A DNA stretch of 64,000 nucleotides from Wolfiporia cocos (Eukaryota; Basidiomycota; Agaricomycetes; Polyporales; Phaeolaceae): positions 1,550,001 to 1,614,000 of the forward strand of contig JACCLO010000008.1 of assembly GCA_029448655.1 (NCBI GenBank). Reading direction: 5' to 3'. The notes beneath the pieces are model-generated. The model was not told the DNA's origin, made no database searches, and worked only from the letters and a program-made list of their open reading frames with translations. Shown here in pieces: positions 1-12,323 of this stretch; within the stretch, counting starts at the first letter, position 1; each line of letters begins with the position of its first letter. The translations under genes were made by a program, and so were the position numbers.

Positions 1-938
1 TAAGGCGATCATCATAGAAGGCAAGGCGGTACGGAAAGTGATCGACGCGGATCCTGGCATGCACCTTCGTGGCTTGTAGTGCGCATCGATGGTCAGTTTT
101 GTATGCGCGGTCATATATATGTCTATATCAGAACATAGGAGGATCACATAGCAATGTTTGTGTACAAGTTTGCGCAGTCAATATACACGAGCCACGTGCA
201 TAGCCACAAGCCCCAGGTTGTCGGACACGCATTGTTCATTGTCGTGTGCATACAACGGACCATTGTGCAGAACTCCTACGGACAGAGAAAGAACGGCTAT
301 CGGAGCTTTTCGAGCCGACGCTTGGCAACTTAGCTACGAGTGGTGTCATCGGCGAGACACGCATGCACAGCCACGCCACACCGGCCGACTCACATTACCG
401 CCACACTCGCGCTATCCGGCCGCAACTGCGCATCAGTTGCCAACTATTCTAACGTTAATCGCAACACTAATTGCGATCAACTCCGCATTCAGAGTATGCT
501 ACAGTTTCATCCGGATTAAAGTACCGGCCGCGAAACGCCGAGACAAATCAAAATCTCGAAAACACTGTGCCTCAACGGCCCCGATGGCGGGGCTGAGCTA
601 GGCACTTATCGCCGCACCCTCTTGGTGTCCCCGCTCTCGCCCACCTCAAGCACGGCGAGTGGCTCCCTTTTCTGCGCCGCAGCGGCTTGCTGCACCTGCC
701 GTCCGCCACTGAAATGCGGTGCGAGACCCATGCCTTGCGCCGGCCTCCGCGACATCGCAGTGTTTTGCCCCCTGGTTTTGACGTCGTAGGTTCCATGTTC
801 ACGTTAAAAAGTTTTCAAGTAAACGCATGGTGCACTCACAGCATCGCATCCATACTCCGTTTGAGACCAATACCGGTCGGACCTGGAGTGGCGCCTCCTT
901 GCACAGTTTGAGGGTTCTAATCGTGGAATGATACTGGA
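1..938. other. No gene identified
   Basis: Only short open frames occur here. The longest, at 158-601, translates to a Cys/Thr/Arg-rich sequence with no recognisable domain. The stretch lies downstream of rad52 and probably contains its 3' untranslated region and the spacer to the next gene outside the window. Confidence 0.5.
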
Positions 939-2920
939 TTACTCCGGGTGCTTTGTAGAGAGTGGCAATGCACGTACCACCCCTGGGGGAAAACGGAAGC
1001 CACCCATGGAGAGCGTGGGTGTTCGTTGCGAATTTGCATTTGGCGTAGTGATTGAAGCGGGAGTAGCAGAAGGTCCCGCACTGGAATCGCGTACAACAGG
1101 GTTTTGATTCCCATGAACGTTACGCTGTTGCTGGTTACCCGTGACACTCTGCCCGACACGCGGCAGCGGTGTACGTGAATGTTGCTGTACTCCATTGTTC
1201 GAAGCTGGAGCATACGGAGTGTGTTGCTGCCGGGGCTGTTTATGCTGTACACTTGATGATCGATCCGACGTCCCACAATGAGCCTCACCGCCGCTTCCAT
1301 TCTCATCGACCATGGAATCCCCGCTCGCCGGGCCCTCGTCATAATCGATCGGGCCGCCAATGCCCGTGTCCTCGCCCAGATCAACCTCCGCGAAAAACGC
1401 GTCATCCTCTGACGCAAACGTGTACTCGTCTGTGTCATCCTCGGGAATATGGGGTGGCGGCGCAGCCTCTGGTGGATGCGTGGACGATACAATGGCAGAT
1501 GAGGCAGAGTTGCCGACGGCCGGCTGCTGCGCAAAGCTTACTCTGCGCTCGGCCTGCACGGTGGATACATCTGCATTTCTCTGGTCATTGGACTGCACGC
1601 CATTATCTTTACCCTGGCCGTGGCTGTGGCTGGGACCTTGACGCTGCCCCTGATTCTGGAGCGCTGCTGACGGGCGCACACACTGTCCCTGTGCAGTTGC
1701 AGGTGTGTGTACGGGCGTGCTGAGCCCGGTGGGAAATACGCCCCCACCCGGTGAATTCTTCGGATTAGGCGTGGACATAGCCACGGAAGGCGAAGGGTTC
1801 GACGTGGAGGTTGAACGCACATGCGGAGGCACTGCGGGGTGGGATTGCTCGGATGTCACGCTCAGGATGGCGTCCATGCGTGCCGAGCGAGGTTCTGATT
1901 TGGTTTCTGATTTGATTGCTGCCGGTGCAGGTACGACAGCTGACGTAGAATGCTTGTTGGGCGCGCTCGTACTAGGATTTGTGCGCGACTCGTCGAACTC
2001 TGGGCGGCGGTGCAAATCATTCTTGTCGAACTTTGGCTATCTGTGGAATGAAAATCGCCCCTCCGTGTAGAGTGCCTGGGGTACTCACCGGCGGAACTTT
2101 GATCTTGATCACCTCCTGTGTATACGTTTTATCATACAAGCAGTTGCCAAGCAGGTTTCCAAAATTCCTCAGTGTGCGTTTCACAGCGTCAGTCACGGCT
2201 TCCTTCTTGCACTATATGCGCGTAATTTTCTCGATTGTTATCAAGAGAAAGTGCTCCGCGTGAATCATACCTTATCCAATGCCGCGCCTTTACCCTTTGC
2301 ATTCTCAAGCAAACCGTATCCGACGTCTTCATGGTGAACGCCATCACGCAATGTCACTCTGACGATTGCAGTCACACCAACGGATACACGTTTTGTATCT
2401 TCGTTTATATCGATAAAGTCTGTTGTGAGATTTACTATGCTTGAACTCCAGCCGTTGAATCCGAACCTAAGTCGACGTCAATATATGCGTGTCGCCTAGG
2501 AGGGTTTCCGCTCACACTTCGTTAGCCAAGTTGATAATTTTCCAACCTGCTGGTACTCTCAATGATGTGCTTGCTTGACCGAGTTGAACACCGCTACATA
2601 CCCTCAGCATATGTTAACTTTGGCCCGCCGCCAGGTCCTGGCCGTTGCGAGATATATTCAGGACCCAGCCTCTTGTTGAGCTTAGCTTGTAGCGTGGCTA
2701 TCCTTTGCGCTGATTCCTCAGACATAGACATATAAGATGCGTCCTGAAACATGCTTGATGTATGCGGATCAAAAGTGCCGTGCATCTGTGGCACGAACGA
2801 CATTGGGCCGTGGAAAGCCAGCTGAGACCGCCCTGTTAGGGATTGTCCAAAGGGACCTTTCGAATGTTGTTGAGCAGCAAGAAATGAGTCTATCAGGTGG
2901 CCGCTGAATGCACCAGACAT
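939..2920 (-). CDS. rad52: DNA repair and recombination protein Rad52
   Basis: Rad52 anneals single strands and loads Rad51 recombinase in nuclear homologous recombination. Five exons join in phase: 2920-2602, 2546-2516, 2466-2271, 2211-2089 and 2036-939, giving 588 aa. Exon 1 carries the conserved [19 protein letters not shown] block. Exon 2 continues [10 protein letters not shown], exon 3 [17 protein letters not shown] with a VRVTLRDG strand, exon 4 [20 protein letters not shown], and exon 5 [13 protein letters not shown]. The C-terminal half is low-complexity (Ser/Pro/Gln) but holds an acidic block, [16 protein letters not shown], of the kind placed near Rad51-binding regions in fungal Rad52; that role is inferred. 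The start at 2920 is the first in-frame ATG of exon 1. An upstream exon cannot be excluded. All introns are 44-65 nt with GT-AG ends. No inactivating change is seen. Confidence 0.93.
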
Positions 2921-4868
2921 GTAGGAGTTTGCAGGCTTCCGCGAAATGGGTATATCCAGTGATGTCGGGAGCAAGCTGCAACTGTACTGCAGCGGCAATG
3001 TAGGACAAATGCCTGGACTAGTTCAACAGGCTGGCTGAGTGAGTCAAAAGGTTCGAGAACGGTACTTTGTATGGTAAGATATTCCGCCCCTTGGTGGCCG
3101 AAGGAATCGAGACGCGTCGCGTCACGATGGGTCACAAATTACGCGTCGACGCGTCGCTGACATAATAATCCTGCTTAAGCTTGTTCCACTTTGAATCACT
3201 GATCCGTTCCTCACTTGTCATTGCTCGCTGGCTCAACCGTGCTCAAGAGTCACTGCTTCAGTCTCATTCTGTTATACGCGTTGGTCGACTCGGACGACTT
3301 TAGGTCTATCAGTCTCCGGGCTACCGATCTGTCTTCTCGTCGGCTAGGTGTACCAAAGGCATGTCATTTCTGCGTCGACTGTGGCAACAACTACGAGCTC
3401 CTGTAAGCTGTTCTGGCCTCTTTCGATGAAGGATGGACCTGATCTCGCGTAGAGGTACTATGTAGGGAGGGACCTCGAAGGTACGGCCATCGCTGCCATC
3501 TTGAAACGTACAAGCTTTCTGACTATGCACGATGCACAGGCAATCGCTTTTTCGAATACCCTAGTGTCACGGACGGTGTGCAATCTCCGAAGTCTCATCG
3601 CACAAGAGTCTTGACCTGCGCTAGATCCCGGAAGGACCAAACGGGTGGTGAAGTACCGCCAGGGGGTGGACATGCTAGACTATGTCGGAGGAAGTCGTAG
3701 ACTGCCAAGTGCGAGGCTGTCCACCGCACTTAAATCCCACTGAACCCACACATCCTCGTTGGCAGTACAGTGGACCTCCTGGCTCACACACACGCGTTCA
3801 CACCCACCAGGCCTTGAGGTGCGTACCTCGCTGCATTAGATTTTGAGATTCTGCTGTGCTCAAGCGCCCATTACGGAAGGAACTACACGCCGACCTCGAA
3901 CGCCAAAAACGTGTCCAGTACAATGTTGCTGTCATCGAAGCACGAGACCGCGAGGAGCGCGAACGACAAATCTCAGCACAGGAAGCTCCGCCCGTTGTCC
4001 AACAAGCACACAGGGGCCCTCCACGGTTGGAAAGTCACAACGCTCCTGTAGGGCCAGTCACAGCGTCTGGCTCCGAGCTAGAAGTACCACACCAAACTCA
4101 AGACCACCAACCGCCAAGTGCTGCCGCAGATGAACTTCAAGCATGGATTCCCCGAACACTGCGGAGAGGTTGAGCTTGAATGCTTCCATTGCTCTTTGAG
4201 TCCACAGTCACAAGATTTCACAACACAAGCAATGGGGTGTATTTGTCAAGGGTTCTTGAACCTTGTGGTGCAATACACTTCGGTAATATCTTGTGGGGCA
4301 TCTCTGTGTACCGGATGCGACCGCATATTCATAGTGTGTCCTCAGCGACTATCGAGTTTACTATGTACGCCGAATCGTCTTCGCGTTATCACGATGCTGT
4401 GCTGTGCGGCTGGAGCTATCAATATTGGTTGCTTTTTAGCTATTCATTCACTAAACCTACACAGCCCCAGATGTTGAAGTAACCCACTAATACATTGATA
4501 GAACATACAGCCCTACACAGCTCGTCCAATTGACTACGCAGCAATCGGTGGTTTTTTGCACCAGCTCAGTGTGCTGTGTGAGCAGCAGTCTTCGCACGTC
4601 TCCCATGCTCGAGTATGCTCCATAATTAGCTCGGATCCAGACGTCGTATATGCAGGAGGGATCGACTTGCCACGACTTCTTTCTACCATCAGAACTCGTT
4701 AGAGTGCGGAAATACAGTAGCGCTTTCCCCGCATCAATCAAACTCATGGCTCTTGATATTGTAATTGTAATATTTGACTATGTTATTCTGCTGGAGCCTC
4801 GTTCCCAACTCCTCCAGTCCTCAGGGTATGGACCGCCACTAGTCTGTGATTGAGAAGACACGTCGGCT
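2921..4868. other. Intergenic stretch with no confirmed gene
   Basis: I recognise no protein family here. The best coding candidate is the plus-strand frame at about 3856-4173, whose product is hydrophilic with a charged helical stretch (ELHADLERQKRVQYNVAVIE). It has no ATG at its beginning and may be an exon of an unrecognised or decayed gene. The rest holds only short frames. The promoter of rad52 should lie just upstream of 2920. Confidence 0.4.
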
Positions 4869-7865
4869 ATGTCTCTCGTAACTGATATGCTTCGCGACCT
4901 ACTACGGGCCTTGCTATCCTCGAAGCTCATCCACAATCCAGTGCAACGACTGCTTTTGTTATGGGCGTTTCTCAAGCGTCGACTTCGCGGGTATGTGTTC
5001 GATAAGAGAAGACCACCGAGAGGAGGGACGAAGTCGAAGTCAGGTGCAGGTCGTGGAGGATCCGTAGTCAACGAGGATGACAGAGATAACCAGACATTAA
5101 TCTACTGCAGCAATGAGCCCATCAGTGCCAGCAATAGTCTTGGGTTCAACATCGCGGAGCCTTCGCCAGGTCTGTTGAGTGCTACTCCCATTGAAGACCT
5201 AAGCCGGCCAGTGTCGGTTGCCGGAGCGTACTCGATATCGGTCCAAACAGCCTCCCAGACATCCCTTCCCACGAATAACAGTTGGAATGACCAGTTCCAG
5301 CACCACCGCGACCCCATCGACCACCTCGGAATTCCGTCTCGCCCTTCGTCTAGAGCTTCGTCTGCGGCTTCGTCTCGAGTTGGAGTGAGAGATCGCGGCA
5401 CGTCGCGGTTCGTAACGGGTTCATCTCGTCGGGCCGCCTCGCGATCAAGATCGCAAGCTCCTTCCTCTATCCGAACGCGCCACTCGCGGCTTTCGCATGT
5501 CTCTGTCGTACCGAGCGGGTCCGATCCCAGCAATCGTGCACTGCCTTCCGGCAACACACCGGCACAATCTCCTGTGCGCAAGGAGAGAAAATTGCAAGAA
5601 GTGCAGCCTGTGACCGAGGTGGAGAGATATGGCAAGGGGCCCTTGTAGTGCGTGTTGCATTTTCTCTGGATGTCAAGACATCGCTGACAATTTATGACGT
5701 AATAAGCAAGAAAGACTTCGTAGACTATGTTGTAAAGCCCCTCGAGAGAATGTATGAACTGTATGTAACACTCAATATTTCGAAAGCGTGTACTGTTCTC
5801 AGTATGTGGTCAGCACGGGCGTGCCACATGGGTGGATTCCATGTACGCATCCTGAGGGTGCTTTGTACTTTTATCATCCAACGAAAGTGAGTTGGCAAAT
5901 TGTTGTCGATGAGATTTACGATACTTATTATGATCAGCGAATCTATACGGATGCGTATTTGTGTAGTCCAATTATCCTATCCGACATTGAGGACTTCATT
6001 TCCGTGCTTGGTGACATGGTGGATACTATAGGGTCGCCCCTTCCTCCTAACCATGAGTTGGTACTCGATTTGCAACAGGATAAGACGAGCCCCGGACAGC
6101 ACCAGTGGTGTTACTACTATGTGGACAGCGAGACAAGGACTTTATTTTGGCTGCAAGAATACGACGTTACCTATGGATTTCCACATGGTGTCAAGGGTAT
6201 AAACTCCCCGACACTCATCAGTACGTTGTCTACCTCGAGGCTTGGCCCACATACATCTTTTTTATTAAAAACCTCCAGAGCATGGTATAGAACGACAATA
6301 TTGGTATAGGCATTATCGTATGGTGAGTTCCCTTGAGGTGACTCCATGAATGTACTGACAGATTTGTTAGTTTGCGTCAGTAGTTCCTGACATGTGTTCA
6401 CCAGGCTGCATGTGGAGATGTTCCCTCACATGCACATGTTGACGGACAATATATTTAGGGAGCTAACGAGCATCGTAATCCACCACTATGTTGGTGAGCG
6501 TGAGGTCATGCTCGCCTGCGTAGGACTAATAAGCCCTTCGGCCTCCTTAGATCAGCTAACATCTCAGTCTTCAACGGTAACCTACACTGTGGATGAGTTG
6601 GACAAGATGTTGACGGCAGTCCAAAGTGCGAAAGGTAAGCAACCAGTAGCTTTGGGCTGTGACGCGTCGTTGCTTATCGACTCGCCTTCGGTAGAATTAG
6701 GCAGTAATGATCACACGGCCTGTATTGTAGGTGAGATCTTTGTAAGGCAGACCAGTGCGCGCGTATGGTAACTTTTGCACATATTAGGCCGTCTGATGTC
6801 CCTTTTTGGTGAGACAGATATCAAAGATTTGGTTCCTTCCTCTGTAACAGCTTGGCAGCCCTTCATAGGCTTGTACATTACCATGGTCAAGAGGCCGCGC
6901 GACTTGACTGGGAACAGAGCCTCTTTGAAAATATTCCGAAGAGGACGCCGCTAATTACTGTGCTTTCCCCTCTTCTCTTCAATGCTCCAGAGGTTCATCT
7001 CATCGCCCTGGAGAAAATCTGGGTTGATGACATTATCACCATTATTCCGTGGTCTCAGTTCATGGACCGGCTACAGACAGACTGGCAGGAATACGTCCTA
7101 TTCGTGCGTGTTTGCCACGACTTGCAAGCGTTGCAAAAATCCTGACGTCATCGTGTGCAGGCAACAGTCATGTTGAACGCGAACATCTCGTTTATGACGA
7201 TAAATGATGTGGACCCTGGGACAGGTTCACGCACGCCAGCACAGATTGCTAGTCTTGTTTCCACGATTGCCAGCATAGGCAGCACTTTCGTTGGCCTACT
7301 CCTCGTGAGGCAGTATCGGCTAAAGCCTAAGGACACAGCACAAGAAGCGGTATGCTTGCTACTGCCTTGCACGTCCAATTGACTGACGGTGATGGTTCAC
7401 ACAGGTGACGTTCCTGAACAGCCGCAAGCACCCGACCCTGGGCTTGGAGACCCTGGCTATCGTATATAGCTTGCCGTACGCATTACTTATCTGGGGGTGC
7501 GTTGCAAGTCACTCGTCGCCTCACCTCAGTCCGTGACTCACGCATGATGCAGCATGGTTACGTTCCTCATCGCATTCGCTTTTGAATGCTTCGTGAAACA
7601 TGACGACACGTCAACCATAGTCAGCGCTGTCGCGTGGTTCCTCGTAGGTCTACTCATCATCTGGACAATATACACGGCGTGGGAAGGCGGGGAGATATCC
7701 ATCCAGGCAACTATACGGGAAATATGGGACCGCGCCTGCAGCAGACTCGCCATCAGCGCGAAGCCAATATTGGCGTTGCGAAAAGCAGTTCTATCCCATT
7801 CACATCAGACATCCACGAACACTCTTCCTACTACCCCAGAAGTTAGGGAGATGTCGGAATGCTAG
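4869..7865 (+). CDS. WW-like domain multi-pass membrane protein of an agaricomycete hypothetical family (paralogue 1)
   Basis: The function is unknown. I recognise the pattern from a large family of agaricomycete hypothetical proteins. The first exon (4869 to about 5644) encodes a hydrophobic, basic N-terminus followed by a long Ser/Arg-rich disordered region. After short introns (for example 5761-5813 and 5887-5937) comes a WW-like motif, GVPHGWIPCTHPEGALYFYH, then RIYTDAYLCSP. Further exons give a HYHGQEAARLDWEQS block at about 6880 and LSPLLFNAPEVH. At 7170-7700 an exon set contains TATVMLNANISF, two or more hydrophobic segments and SLPYALLIWGMVTFLIAFAF, consistent with membrane helices. 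The link between exon 1 and the WW exons rests on a plausible but weak donor near 5645, so exon 1 could belong to a separate gene. It is a tandem paralogue of the gene at 9041-11173. Confidence 0.7.
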
Positions 7866-8254
7866 TGGCCATTCGTCTTTGATGCATATCGTGCGGTGTA
7901 TATCTCGCAACTTTCCTCGATTGTTACAGTTCCAGATGTCTTAGTCATCTTTCTGTGCATCGCCCACCACCTACGCTCACCATCCAGTCGGTGCATGTAT
8001 TAGCTCGCATGATGTGATTCATTCTACTGATGCCCACACGATGTGTTAACAAACGATCGCGGCATGCGCAGAGCCTCAAAATTACCGTGCATGTGTCCGA
8101 CCACACATAACATGGATCCTACCAGCATGTAATCTTTAATTGCGGTGGCCATACTAGTCATCAGGCGGCTGAAACAGACACAATTCCGATGGCATGCGTT
8201 ATTGGTACAGAAAAGCTACGTTGTACACGCCTAACTCGCGAGGTAGCGTAACGA

Positions 8255-8694
8255 TTACTTCTTGGTAGTACCAACAGTTGTGGTTGTCTTGCCTCTGGGT
8301 TTGAATCCCGCATACGGGTCGGAGGGTTCATCTTCCGCACTGTTATGATGCGAGACAATGAGAACCACAGGTTTCACAAAATAATTTCAATGTCGGTACA
8401 GAGTTAATGTCGGTACAGAGTTGGGATCTCAGCCTTGGGTAATGAAAAGCAAGAAGGCTGTGACTAACCTAGGCTCCGCATCAGGGTCAGACGAGTTTGC
8501 CGGTTCACCGGAAACCTCAGGTGCGGTCTGCTCTTCGGACGACGACGGCTTCGTGAACTCCACCTTGTCAGCCGCTGGAATTGGCTCGACCGAGCTGGAA
8601 AAGTTGCCATGTCAAACACGAGAAACCTGCGTCGGACTCGAACGTCCAACACGAACCTGTCTTCGGTCTGGACTTTGTTCTCGTCAAGACCCAT
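8255..8694 (-). CDS. Small hypothetical protein, three exons
   Basis: I do not recognise this protein. Three minus-strand exons join in phase (8694-8657, 8594-8469, 8339-8255) to give 82 aa starting MGLDENKVQTED and ending in a basic, Thr-rich tail (GKTTTTVGTTKK). The middle is acidic and Ser/Pro-rich, so it is probably disordered. Support comes from compatible phases at both introns, standard GT-AG ends and a stop right after the Lys tail. The product could instead be the C-terminus of a longer gene, because the ATG at 8694 follows a possible splice acceptor. It sits between the two WW-like paralogues on the opposite strand. Confidence 0.45.
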
Positions 8695-9040
8695 CTTTCA
8701 AGTGTGTATTCCGCAACGTAGATGTGAGGGGTGGAGATAGTCTGGGGCAGATATAGACCTCTCTTACTGAGATAACAATCATGTTCGCGGCGCTCAGCTC
8801 TGGGTTCGAGAATTCGGATGACAAGTCTAACCTTCATTAGGGCCGCGCACCTCGGCACTCGTCCGGAGATGAGAATTGTCAACCATATTCCGCCTGTAAT
8901 GCTTACGGAATTCATTAATGTGTGGTGAGACAAGCTCTGCGAAATGCTGTGGCCGCGATCACCGTGACAGCTGTCACGTAGCAGCGCGGCTGTGTATTAT
9001 GCTATGACCGGGGGTCTGCACATATATATGCCGGCGCTAG

Positions 9041-11173
9041 ATGATTGAGATTACCACGATGCACTGCAGGCCACTAGGCCACGTACTTTCGCTTTCCGAT
9101 AAATACATGTACAGGAGCCTGGCCGACACTTCGACACTTCCCAGTACCCAGCCTCAAATCTTCACTTCCTTTACACCAGTCCTCGGCTCTCTCAGGGTTA
9201 CTCCCGCAAATAGCACTTGTATGAGCATCATGGAGAAAACTCAGAGGCTTCACCCTACGACGTCGCAGCTGACAACCCGTTACGAGAAGACAGCCAGGCG
9301 AGTGAAGGTCTGGGTCGAATGCAATGGTGTAACCTAATATGATACCTCAGGGTCACTCCAGAGCACAAGTCTATTCCGGCCCGGTTCCTCTGCCACGAAA
9401 CGGAACATGAGTGAGTGCCTATGCGGACTTGATTCACAATGCAATCTCATCGCAGTTGCTTCATCCACAGGCCACGATACTTACCTTTTGGATGGTCTGA
9501 GTACATCCATCCTGAAGGGCAGGCATACTTTGCGTGCGAGTCAAGGCCCCGAGTAGTGACCGAGGAATATCTTTACTCCCCCGCCATACAAGAGAAAATC
9601 ACACATTGGGCCGGTGTGTTCCATGATATTGTGGCCGCTGCGAATGTACAGTTACCCGACACCGTCGAGCTCTTCCTGGCGCTGGACGGCGATTCCGACT
9701 CGTGCCGTTACTACCTTGTGGATTATGTGGCCCAGGTGGAATTTTGGATCGAAGAACAGGCATCAGATGTCCTTGGCTTGCCGGCCACCGTCTCAGATTC
9801 TCATTTGAAAAATGTCCTTCACGAGCAGTTCTGGTTGCATGTGGAGCATTTCCCATCTCACCGGCACTCCGCGCTGTGCCTGAATGTCACCCAGCTTGTG
9901 GATATATTCATACATGCCCAAGCCGGTAATTACCAGTGCTTCTATTTCTGTGATTTATCTGACGGCGTACGCAGATAACATGACGTCGGCATTCTCAACC
10001 TTTCCTTATGGAGCCACTGAATGTGCTCAATATGTGGGCCTGCTGCAAGCGATAGAACGTAGGCGCATTCACGCAAGTATCGTAGATTTTGCTCATTGTG
10101 CGATGTGCAATAGGTCGTGAGCCCAGCAGCCATAGTATCTGCGTTGTTGGTGAGTCTTTGTGGCTCAACGATCGTTGAATCGCACTGACGCTTGACGCTG
10201 ATGTAGCACGCCTTTGGGCACTTGTCTGTGAGTATCCATGACTTCTCCCACAGAGATATCCCTTTGAGCGGATTTCCGTAGATAACCACCGGTATACGAC
10301 GCACTACGGTGAAGAGCATTCCCGACTATCGAGAGATCAGAGAATCCTGGACACTGCGGAGGTCAAACGGCGACTCCCGTATGCATTGCTATCAAGGATG
10401 CTGTTCAACATCCCGAACTTGCATTTGCAAAACCTCGACGCCCTATACATAGACCAATTGGTGTACATCGAACAGTGGCGCAAGTTCATACGATCATGTC
10501 GGGGTGAATGGAAGCTGTACGGCTCTTGGGTGAGTCGCTTTACGAACCTTCGGCCCGCCCAGGAACCTAACCATGGCGCTCTTCTCAGACTTTTGCGCTG
10601 GCAGTGTTCGTATATGACTGTTACAAAACGTCAATGTTGCTAATCATTCGTCTGACAGTACCAATACTCTCTTACTCATGATCCCGAGCGCTACTCGGGC
10701 GTTTGGATGGGCGGCCCTGTCGATATGTAACATTGGTATCCTTTCATCGGTTGGTCTTTTGGTAACACATGACCGCGCACGGGACTTCTTCGCGATGGAC
10801 GCTGTAAGCCACCCATTCATGCTCTAGCTTCCTCTCTGACGCATGCCCTTTTCAGGCAAACTATCTTTCTGACGTGCAGCGAGAGCGCTCCGGATTTCAG
10901 AAGACCGCTCTGGCTTATAGTCTGCCGAAGGCACTGTTCTTATGGGCGCTGCTCGTGACCTCAGCACGAGGGTTCGAGCGGGTGCTGAAATACTCGAACA
11001 CCTTCGCACTGGGTGGCATGCTCGCGTTGATCATGGTGGTCTGCCTGTGTCTGTGGCTTATGTCCGCGCCGTTCCGCCGGTTGAATGGAGTTTCGATATC
11101 GTCCTTGTGTCCAAAAATCCGATCGTGGGTAGGCGCGAATCGTCGCTCGGATAGTTGTGTGGTGATAGTGTAG
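9041..11173 (+). CDS. WW-like domain membrane protein, diverged tandem paralogue 2
   Basis: This is a diverged copy of the 4869-7865 gene with the same order of blocks. A first exon from the ATG at 9041 lies just after an AT-rich TATATA stretch and is tentative. The exon beginning near 9466 gives YLPFGWSEYIHPEGQAYF, the WW-like motif in which PxGWxxxxHPEG is kept. It continues to EQFWLHVEHFPSHRH at about 9825. Later exons give LSRMLFNIPNLHLQNLDALYIDQ (about 10388) and a hydrophobic exon at about 10680-10803. The last exon, about 10858-11173, contains LAYSLPKALFLWALL, matching the SLPYALLIWG segment of paralogue 1. The C-terminal tail is shorter than in paralogue 1. Function is unknown; the exon joins are approximate. 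Confidence 0.65.
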
Positions 11174-12323
11174 GAATATGTGTATCAATACGAGTCATTC
11201 GTACGCTAGCGATAGATATTAGTATGATGTAACGTTCCAAGAAACTTACTCTATCTGACGACCCGGCGCGACACAGCCCACCAACTATCAACCCGAGATG
11301 GATATATATACCGCAGACAGACAACCAAGTACGTGCGCGGTCGCGAAACATCGCGAGCGATTGGAAGACTAGGCGGAAGGGGAATCTCGTGTTGTATTCG
11401 GGATTTCCCCCCTCAGTGGCGGTAGCATTGAACATGTTTGCGATAGGATATATAGCAGATCTCCATGTGCAACGAATCATCTATCTAACTATTGCTCGTA
11501 TCGGCGACTCGGGCATGTTCGTAAGCATAGTTGTGGGAAGATGCCAGTGTCAGCCGCCATGACATATGCTACGAAGCTACAGATAAGTGAGTTGCTCTTG
11601 GAAGATGTCTGGAGATAATTCAATTCTATGCAACTGGGCTTCCTCAGCTTCTTCGCTGGAAGAGGAAGACCAGTCACCTGGACCAGGTTGAGCGCTAGCG
11701 CCAAGCCACACTAGCTTACCGGTGCCCTTGACCTTGACAAATCAGGGAGTGGAGCCATTCGCGAGTCGCCGCTAAGTAACTTTGCCAAGAGTTTGTTTAC
11801 GCTTCGTTCCTGCATCCTCCTGATCACATCAAGTGTTAATATGGCTACGAGATTATCATCGACCCTAGCTGCCGCGATCTTAGTGCAGGGACCTCCTTCG
11901 ATGTGTTTCAGCTGTAATGATCGACCGCACAGATGTCAGAGCCTTTCATCTTCTATCAAAGAATATCACGAGGCCATGAGTACGAACTGCTCCCAAAAAT
12001 TATTAAAACAGCGCTGTACGACTGCCAAGTGCCCTGGGCGCGGTTGGGCCATGCTGCCGTGGTTGCAGGAATTATGAATGGCATCTTCCATCGTAGTAAT
12101 TACTGGTTGATGGAAGATTTCCCAAACCACAGCAATAATACCACATTGCACAAGACTTTCGGGTTGCAAATGGCGCTATGTCCGCAGCTGCTGTGCCGAT
12201 CATGATGCTACAGGATGACCGGGGCTAGGCTGTTGGTAGATATACCGCGTTGTCTTCGCGTCTGAACGAATAATATAAACTCGACAGACTTCTGAGGGAG
12301 ACTGCTGCATCATAGAGCCCACA
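11174..12323. other. Intergenic, no gene recognised
   Basis: Short open frames occur on both strands; the longest, 11058-11480 minus and 11793-12205 plus, show no known motif. The stretch separates the membrane-protein paralogue from the caspase-domain gene and should contain the promoter of the latter. Confidence 0.4.

Noticed and set aside
158..601. 147-codon plus-strand open frame
   Set aside because: Its composition (Cys/Thr/Arg/His) and lack of any motif look like chance; it has no splice or promoter support.
1169..1723. 184-codon plus-strand frame
   Set aside because: It is antisense to the Rad52 last exon; the minus-strand frame has the family motifs and this one has none.
8421..8756. 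111-codon plus-strand frame
   Set aside because: It overlaps the small minus-strand gene, whose three exons join in phase; the plus frame has no motif.
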